Assembly (NCBI GenBank): GCA_041838515.1
Contig: JBGYPP010000064.1
Span: forward strand, 1 to 10,569
Direction: 5' to 3'
DNA from: JBGYPP01 sp041838515
GTDB taxonomy: Bacteria > Bacillota > Clostridia > Lachnospirales > Lachnospiraceae
Length of the DNA stretch: 10,569 nt
The notes beneath the pieces are model-generated. The model saw only the letters and a program-made list of their open reading frames with translations, was not told where the DNA came from and did no database searches. Below are positions 7,054-10,569 of the stretch, one piece after another (position 1 is the stretch's first letter; the number at the start of each line of letters is the position of its first letter). Made by a program: the position numbers and the translations under genes.

Positions 7054-8017
7054 GAATATCGCCCTGGGATTGGGGCTGGTACTGGCCATAGCTCTGGCTC
7101 TGGTACTGATACTGGCCCTGGTTTTGCTCCTGACGCCGGGGCGATATGCCCTCTCGGCAAACTGGCGTATAGAGGAGGGAGAGCCCTGCGCCCAGGCCAG
7201 CTTCTCCCTGGGGTGGGGTCTGCTGCGGGGATGTTGGGGCCGCCCTCCGGCCGGACGCCAGGGCATATGCGTTTTAGGCCTATTCTGGCTGTCCGGCCCG
7301 GAGAGTCCTGCCTCTGGGGCAAATGTGCAAATGCCGGATGTGGATAGGCCTGAAGATATATCTGAAAATGTCCAAAGCAAGGCTCTGGAAGCTCCTGCCC
7401 AGGCACCGCCTGACAGGGAGAGGCAACCAGAAAAATCCCGGCCTCAGAATGCTCTCCGGCAACCGGAATATCTCCAGGCTCCAGAGGAGGATATGCGGAC
7501 GGCCCCCCAGGACCGGACTTGGCAGGATACGCTGGCAGACAAGTGGCTTTGGGGTCGGCAGATGGCGGAGAGGGCGCAAGCCAGCCTGGAATGGTGGCAG
7601 TCTTCATCCTTATCCCGCCTGCGCAGCCGGATACAAAAACGAATACCCATTTTCTGGAGGCATATACGCCCCAGAAAGCTGCATCTGCAGGGGATTTTCG
7701 GCTTGGAGGAGGCAGAGTCCACAGCCTATGTCCTGGCTATGTACAGCATGGCCACACCCGTGATAGAGGGTTGGTGGGAACAGGGCTTGTCCTCCCGTCA
7801 ACTCCGCGCCCACAGCCTGCTATTGGATGTGGAGGCGGTCTGGGAGAGGGCAGAGGCGGATTTGCATTTGGATTTGCAGGGCAGGATTTGGCCCTGGGGT
7901 CTGCTTTGGGCCATTTTTCCCCTGATTTTGCATAGGGATTTCTCTGTTTCCTTGGATCAATTCCAAAGGATTTGGGGGCGGGAAGGGAATTCTCAAGCCG
8001 GAGCGCCCAGAATGTAG
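7010..8017 (+). CDS. DUF2953 membrane protein, YtfI-like
   Basis: This 335-residue protein has one strongly hydrophobic segment near the N-terminus (about residues 17-41, almost only Leu, Ala, Val, Ile and Gly), followed by TPGRYALSANWRIE, a DUF2953-type opening. The conserved C-terminal part begins at about residue 220 with LHLQGIFGLEEA and continues through TAYVLAMYSMATPVIEGWW. Between them lies a roughly 100-residue Pro/Gln/Glu/Arg-rich stretch (about 100-200), which makes the protein longer than typical YtfI. In Bacillus subtilis ytfI lies directly before ytfJ, and here ytfJ follows 32 bases downstream, which supports the call. The start ATG 7010 follows AAAGGAG (6996-7002); ATG 7040 is possible but has no comparable site. 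The molecular function of DUF2953 is unknown. Its link to spore formation is inferred from its partner. Confidence 0.78.
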   Translation: MINCAISVRWMEIVKNIALGLGLVLAIALALVLILALVLLLTPGRYALSANWRIEEGEPCAQASFSLGWGLLRGCWGRPPAGRQGICVLGLFWLSGPESPASGANVQMPDVDRPEDISENVQSKALEAPAQAPPDRERQPEKSRPQNALRQPEYLQAPEEDMRTAPQDRTWQDTLADKWLWGRQMAERAQASLEWWQSSSLSRLRSRIQKRIPIFWRHIRPRKLHLQGIFGLEEAESTAYVLAMYSMATPVIEGWWEQGLSSRQLRAHSLLLDVEAVWERAEADLHLDLQGRIWPWGLLWAIFPLILHRDFSVSLDQFQRIWGREGNSQAGAPRM

Positions 8018-8049
8018 AGATTTTAACAATTTATTGTAAGGAGGTTTGC

Positions 8050-8538
8050 ATGGCCATAGAAAAAAATGTCCAGGGAGGAGCAGAACAGACTGAGGGCAGG
8101 GCTGGCGAGGCCAATGCCTTTGCCAAGACCGTATCCTCCTTATTTGCCGGCATGGATGGCATTTTGGCCAGCAAGACGGTGGTGGGAGAGCCTATAGAAA
8201 CCCCGGAGGGCACCATCATCCCCCTGATGGAGCTGTCCTTTGGGCTGGGCGCCGGCACCAACCACAGCCGCTCCAAGGGGCAGGCCAAAATGGGCGGAGG
8301 ACTGGGAGGCAAACTAACTCCCACGGCTCTGCTGGTACTGCATAAAGGGCAGAGCCGCATTGTGCATTTGCGCAACACCAACCAATTGGCGCAAATCATA
8401 GATATGGTGCCGGATATCATGGGTCGTCTAGGCCTGGCTCCCAACCTCCAGGCCCGGGATCAGCAGGCCAGGAAGGCAGCCAAGGAGGCTGGCGTGGAAG
8501 CCCGGTCCATCACTCCGGAGGCAGAGGGGGAAGAGTAA
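8050..8538 (+). CDS. ytfJ: GerW-family sporulation protein YtfJ
   Basis: This 162-residue protein has the GerW/YtfJ signature: a segment around residues 40-55 reading TVVGEPIETPEGTIIP, then LSFGLGAG, a Gly-rich loop (GGGLGGK) and TPTALLVLHKG. YtfJ is made in the forespore of Bacillus and belongs to a family tied to spore development and germination; its biochemical role is not established. ATG 8050 follows a near-perfect site, TAAGGAGG (8037-8044), with 5 bases between them, and upstream in-frame sequence shows no family similarity. The N-terminus (about 30 residues) and the C-terminal tail after residue 130 are charged and poorly conserved in character. It is the last clear gene of the + strand run, and the presumed terminator lies about 280 bases downstream. 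Confidence 0.92.
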   Translation: MAIEKNVQGGAEQTEGRAGEANAFAKTVSSLFAGMDGILASKTVVGEPIETPEGTIIPLMELSFGLGAGTNHSRSKGQAKMGGGLGGKLTPTALLVLHKGQSRIVHLRNTNQLAQIIDMVPDIMGRLGLAPNLQARDQQARKAAKEAGVEARSITPEAEGEE

Positions 8539-8816
8539 GCTGGATATACGCATATTGGACATATCCCATGTATCCCTGTTGGCAGATTTCAGCCGGGATA
8601 AAGGATATTCCGGGTTTTATAGCGGCATCAAAGCTCAAATAGGATGGCAGGCGGAATGCTGGCCTGGCCGTATGCCGGTACCATAGCCAAGAGGGCTCTG
8701 GGTCCGGCACATATGTTGCCCATATACCTGCCGGCCGGAATTTGGGCCTTTGGGGATATGCAAAATAGCGCCTGATTTCCTAACTCCGTCTTCTGCCGCC
8801 CCCTAAAAAAGGCCGC
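8539..8816. other. Gene-poor stretch between ytfJ and the terminator
   Basis: I see no convincing gene in these 278 bases. The longest + strand reading that begins with ATG is 43 codons (8644-8775; product starts MAGGMLAWPYAG). It has no good ribosome binding site and no recognisable family. Another + frame is open from inside ytfJ to a TAG near 8692 but has no well-placed start. The base composition still resembles coding DNA of this genome (many ATA, CCGG and GGCC strings), so it may be a decayed gene. No repeat, tRNA or riboswitch structure is evident. Confidence 0.5.
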
Positions 8817-8851
8817 AAAAAAAGAGCCGTGAATCCATCAAGGCTCTTTTT
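8817..8851. terminator. Bidirectional rho-independent terminator between ytfJ and rpmB
   Basis: The left arm AAAAAAAGAGCC (8817-8828) and the right arm GGCTCTTTTT (8842-8851) pair around a 13-base loop. Read on the - strand, a GAGCC/GGCTC stem ends in a run of seven T, which suits the end of rpmB 18 bases away. Read on the + strand, the stem ends in five T, so it can also stop the ytfJ-side transcript. The stem is short in G/C (GAGCC plus A/T pairs) but correctly placed between convergent genes. Confidence 0.8.
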
Positions 8852-8869
8852 CCCATCCGTATGAAAAAC

Positions 8870-9055
8870 TTAAGCTCTTTCCACTTTACCGGACTTCAGA
8901 CAAGACGTGCATACATACATCCTGCGTGCCGCGCCGTTTACCTTGCAGCGAACCCTCTTTACATTGGGCTTCCAAACCGCATTGGTACGTCTATGGGAAT
9001 GGCTGACATTGTTTCCGAATTGCACGCCCTTACCACAAATATCGCATTTCGCCAT
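8870..9055 (-). CDS. rpmB: 50S ribosomal protein L28 (zinc-ribbon form)
   Basis: This 61-residue protein of the large ribosomal subunit is recognisable by MAKCDICGKG, the GNNVSHSHRRT segment, KRVRCKVNG and the C-terminal LKSGKVERA. It carries two CxxC pairs (C4/C7 and C49/C52), so it is the zinc-binding version of L28; Bacillus subtilis L28 lacks these. The start was set at 9055 because GAGGAGG lies 9 bases upstream on the - strand, and the reading frame extends much further upstream only by chance. It is transcribed away from the Asp23-family gene, as in the conserved rpmB/yloU/yloV arrangement, and ends at the hairpin shared with the ytfJ run. Confidence 0.97.
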   Translation of the reverse strand: MAKCDICGKGVQFGNNVSHSHRRTNAVWKPNVKRVRCKVNGAARRMYVCTSCLKSGKVERA

Positions 9056-9171
9056 CTTTGACACCTCCTCAACCATACGCCTGTGGGGCTTATTTGCGCA
9101 AACAAGCCTGGCCGGTATCCAAATCTTGCCACAGAGGCAGCATAATAGGCGGCTATGTTTACAACATTGAT

Positions 9172-9200
9172 ATATTACCAAAAAAGTGGACGGATTGCAA
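9172..9200 (-). promoter_or_regulatory. Candidate promoter of rpmB
   Basis: On the - strand a -35-like TTGCAA (9195-9200) and a -10-like TAATAT (9172-9177) are separated by 17 bases. Each matches the sigma-A consensus in four of six positions. This would leave an untranslated leader of roughly 110 bases before the rpmB start at 9055. The match is moderate and the assignment rests mainly on spacing and position. Confidence 0.4.
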
Positions 9201-9221
9201 GAGAAAAATTTGACTGCAATC
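9193..9221. repeat. Inverted repeat in the rpmB / Asp23-family divergent region
   Basis: GATTGCA (9193-9199) and TGCAATC (9215-9221) form a perfect 7-base inverted repeat with a 15-base A/T-rich centre. It overlaps the proposed rpmB -35 box and lies 8 bases before the proposed -35 box of the Asp23-family gene. It could be an operator acting on both promoters. A T-rich tract follows on the + side, so a weak terminator-like hairpin is an alternative, although no gene on the + strand ends just before it. Confidence 0.45.
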
Positions 9222-9228
9222 GGTTTTC

Positions 9229-9257
9229 TTTTCAGCATTTTTTTGCTAAAATATAAT
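9229..9257 (+). promoter_or_regulatory. Candidate promoter of the Asp23-family gene and fakA
   Basis: A perfect -10 box TATAAT (9252-9257) is preceded at 17 bases by TTTTCA (9229-9234), which matches the -35 consensus in four of six positions. Transcription would start near 9264, leaving a leader of about 68 bases before ATG 9332. Only 9 bases separate the Asp23-family gene from fakA, so both are probably read from here. Confidence 0.6.
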
Positions 9258-9331
9258 AAGTTGCGGTATGGCCTTGAGGCAGTATGCCCTACAGGGCAGA
9301 AAAGCAAATACAAACTAAGGGAGATTACCAT

Positions 9332-9691
9332 ATGAAAGCTTCTTCTCTCAATACCCGACTGGGTGATATTACCATAGACAACGAGGTGATCGCCCAATAT
9401 GCCGGCAGTGTGGCTGTGGAATGCTTTGGCATAGTGGGCATGGCCGGACTGCGCCTAAAAAACGGGCTGGTAGGCCTTTTGCGCCAGGACAGCCTGACCA
9501 AGGGCATACAGGTCCGTGTCGTAGGAGGCAAGCTGCACCTGGATTTCCATGTGATTGTGGCCTATGGCGTCAGCATTTTGACCGTTTCAGACAATCTCAT
9601 AGACAGTGTAAAGTACAGGGTAGAGGAATTTGCCGGATTGGAAATAGAAAAGATCAATATCTATGTGGAGGGCGTTCGCGTCATTGACTAA
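9332..9691 (+). CDS. Asp23/Gls24-family protein (YloU-like)
   Basis: This 119-residue protein matches the Asp23 family: LGDITIDNEVIAQYAG near the start, then VAVECFGIVGMAG, a short loop, and VSILTVSDNLIDSVKYRVEE followed by the closing INIYVEGVRVID. Family members are small cytoplasmic or envelope-associated proteins of unclear biochemical role; some are alkaline-shock or envelope-stress proteins. In Bacillus subtilis the relative YloU lies between rpmB and yloV exactly as here. ATG 9332 was chosen because AAGGGAG (9317-9323) precedes it; an in-frame ATG at 9284 has no such site. It is followed after 9 bases by fakA. Confidence 0.93.
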   Translation: MKASSLNTRLGDITIDNEVIAQYAGSVAVECFGIVGMAGLRLKNGLVGLLRQDSLTKGIQVRVVGGKLHLDFHVIVAYGVSILTVSDNLIDSVKYRVEEFAGLEIEKINIYVEGVRVID

Positions 9692-9700
9692 GGAGGTAAC

Positions 9701-10569
9701 ATGTCTGGACAGCGCATAGACGCCAAGACCCTGGCCAATATGTTTTTGGGCGGAGCCAGGAGCTTGGAGGCAAAAAAAGAGTGGATCAATGCATTGAATG
9801 TCTTTCCGGTGCCTGACGGAGACACTGGCACCAATATGACCATGACCATACTATCCGCCGCAGCCGGCGTGGGCGCTCTGGGAGGGGATGTACAGATGGA
9901 GTCCCTGTGCAAGGCCATCTCCAGCGGATCTCTGCGGGGGGCCAGGGGCAACTCCGGAGTGATACTCTCCCAGCTGTTCCGGGGGTTTGCCAAAGTGGCC
10001 TCCCAGCATGAGAGCCTGGATGCAAAGGTGCTGGCCCAGGCCCTGGATAGGGCAGTGGAAACAGCTTATAAGGCGGTGATGAAGCCCAAGGAGGGAACCA
10101 TACTCACCGTGGCCAGGGAGGCCGCCCAGGCCGCCGCCAGGATGACGGAGGCAGGGGAGGAGGATCTGACCGCGCTGATGCAGGGCGTACTGGATGCGGC
10201 CAGGGAGGCTCTGGCCCGCACTCCGGAGCTGCTGCCCATACTCAAAGAGGCCGGCGTAGTGGACTCAGGCGGCCAGGGTCTGGTGGAAATCCTCTCCGGG
10301 GCGCTGGATGTCTACCTGGGCAAGGAGGTGGACATGGAGGCGCCCATCTTCGTATCCCTGCCGGCCCACAAATCCAACTCCGGCCCTGTTAAGGAGGCGG
10401 AGGAGATACACTTCGGCTACTGTACGGAGTTTATCATAGGCCTGTCTGCGCCCATCTCCTCCAAAAAGCAAAAGGAGCTGGCGGCGTATTTGGAGAGCAT
10501 AGGAGATTCCCTGGTCTGTGTGGCGGATGAGGATGTGATCAAAATCCATGTGCACACCAACGATCCAGG
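9701..10569 (+). CDS. fakA: Fatty acid kinase subunit FakA / YloV, DAK2 domain (partial at right edge)
   Basis: This is the first 289 residues of a FakA-type protein; the gene continues beyond the window (family length is about 550). FakA phosphorylates fatty acids held by FakB, giving acyl-phosphate for phospholipid synthesis. The dihydroxyacetone-kinase-like (DAK2) nucleotide-binding domain is visible: NVFPVPDGDTGTNM at residues 33-46 with Mg-binding aspartates D39 and D41, then SLRGARGNSGVILSQ, the EGTILTV segment, and AGVVDSGGQG. The middle domain begins with FGYCTEF and continues to KIHVHTNDP at the edge. ATG 9701 follows TAAGGAGG (9689-9696). It shares a likely transcript with the Asp23-family gene, the standard order in Bacillota. 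It is the only other acyl-activating enzyme here, but it lies beyond a terminator and on a separate promoter from the LuxE-LuxC run. Confidence 0.95.
   Translation, partial: MSGQRIDAKTLANMFLGGARSLEAKKEWINALNVFPVPDGDTGTNMTMTILSAAAGVGALGGDVQMESLCKAISSGSLRGARGNSGVILSQLFRGFAKVASQHESLDAKVLAQALDRAVETAYKAVMKPKEGTILTVAREAAQAAARMTEAGEEDLTALMQGVLDAAREALARTPELLPILKEAGVVDSGGQGLVEILSGALDVYLGKEVDMEAPIFVSLPAHKSNSGPVKEAEEIHFGYCTEFIIGLSAPISSKKQKELAAYLESIGDSLVCVADEDVIKIHVHTNDP

Noticed and set aside
8644..8775. 43-codon + strand frame after ytfJ.
   Set aside because: It has no clear ribosome binding site and no recognisable family, so it is mentioned only as a possible remnant.
9210..9257. TTGACT at 9210-9215 as the -35 box for TATAAT at 9252-9257.
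   Set aside because: The spacing is 36 bases, far too long; TTTTCA at 9229-9234 has the correct 17-base spacing.
9284..9331. Earlier ATG 9284 for the Asp23-family gene.
   Set aside because: It has no ribosome binding site; ATG 9332 has AAGGGAG at proper spacing and matches the usual N-terminus of the family.
8870..9397. 175-codon - strand frame that would extend L28 at its N-terminus.
   Set aside because: L28 starts at MAKCDICG with its own Shine-Dalgarno site; the extension crosses the divergent promoter region and the start of the Asp23-family gene.
1..10569. CRISPR array, tRNA/rRNA gene, insertion sequence or phage genes.
   Set aside because: No regularly spaced repeats, cloverleaf sequences, transposase motifs or terminal inverted repeats were seen on either strand.

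Overview
The window looks like a chromosomal piece of a spore-forming member of the Clostridia (Bacillota). Two things support this. The YtfI-like (DUF2953) and YtfJ (GerW-family) sporulation gene pair is present. So is the order rpmB (opposite strand) / Asp23-YloU / FakA-YloV, which matches the arrangement known from Bacillus and its relatives. Shine-Dalgarno sites are strong and close to AAGGAGG. Base composition is fairly GC-rich by eye, with unusually heavy use of the ATA (Ile) and AGG (Arg) codons. The order or genus cannot be fixed from this sequence alone.

Layout. Positions 2-730 (+) are the C-terminal part of a penicillin-binding transpeptidase whose start lies outside the window. A near-consensus sigma-A promoter (740-768) then precedes a tightly packed + strand run: a NUDIX hydrolase (809-1273), a discrete acyl carrier protein (1292-1522), an AMP-forming acyl ligase (1526-3013), an iron-type alcohol dehydrogenase (3043-4191) and an 830-residue fusion of a LuxE-like acyl-protein synthetase with a LuxC-like acyl reductase (4184-6676). 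A small unrecognised gene (6688-7053), a DUF2953 membrane protein (7010-8017) and ytfJ (8050-8538) follow. About 280 bases without a convincing gene lead to a hairpin that probably terminates both this run and rpmB. On the far side, rpmB (L28, zinc-ribbon form, - strand) is divergent from an Asp23/Gls24-family gene and fakA; fakA runs off the right edge.

How the genes may work together. The ACP, ligase, alcohol dehydrogenase and LuxE-LuxC fusion make a coherent set. A carboxylic acid would be adenylated and loaded on the carrier protein, passed to active-site cysteines, reduced to an aldehyde by the LuxC domain and then to an alcohol by the Fe-ADH. No ketosynthase, luciferase (LuxAB) or LuxD is present, so this is not bioluminescence and not chain building. 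It looks like a compact acid-to-aldehyde/alcohol module of unknown substrate, lodged between a cell-wall transpeptidase gene and sporulation genes. This pathway is inferred from the protein families; the substrate and physiological role are not readable from the DNA.
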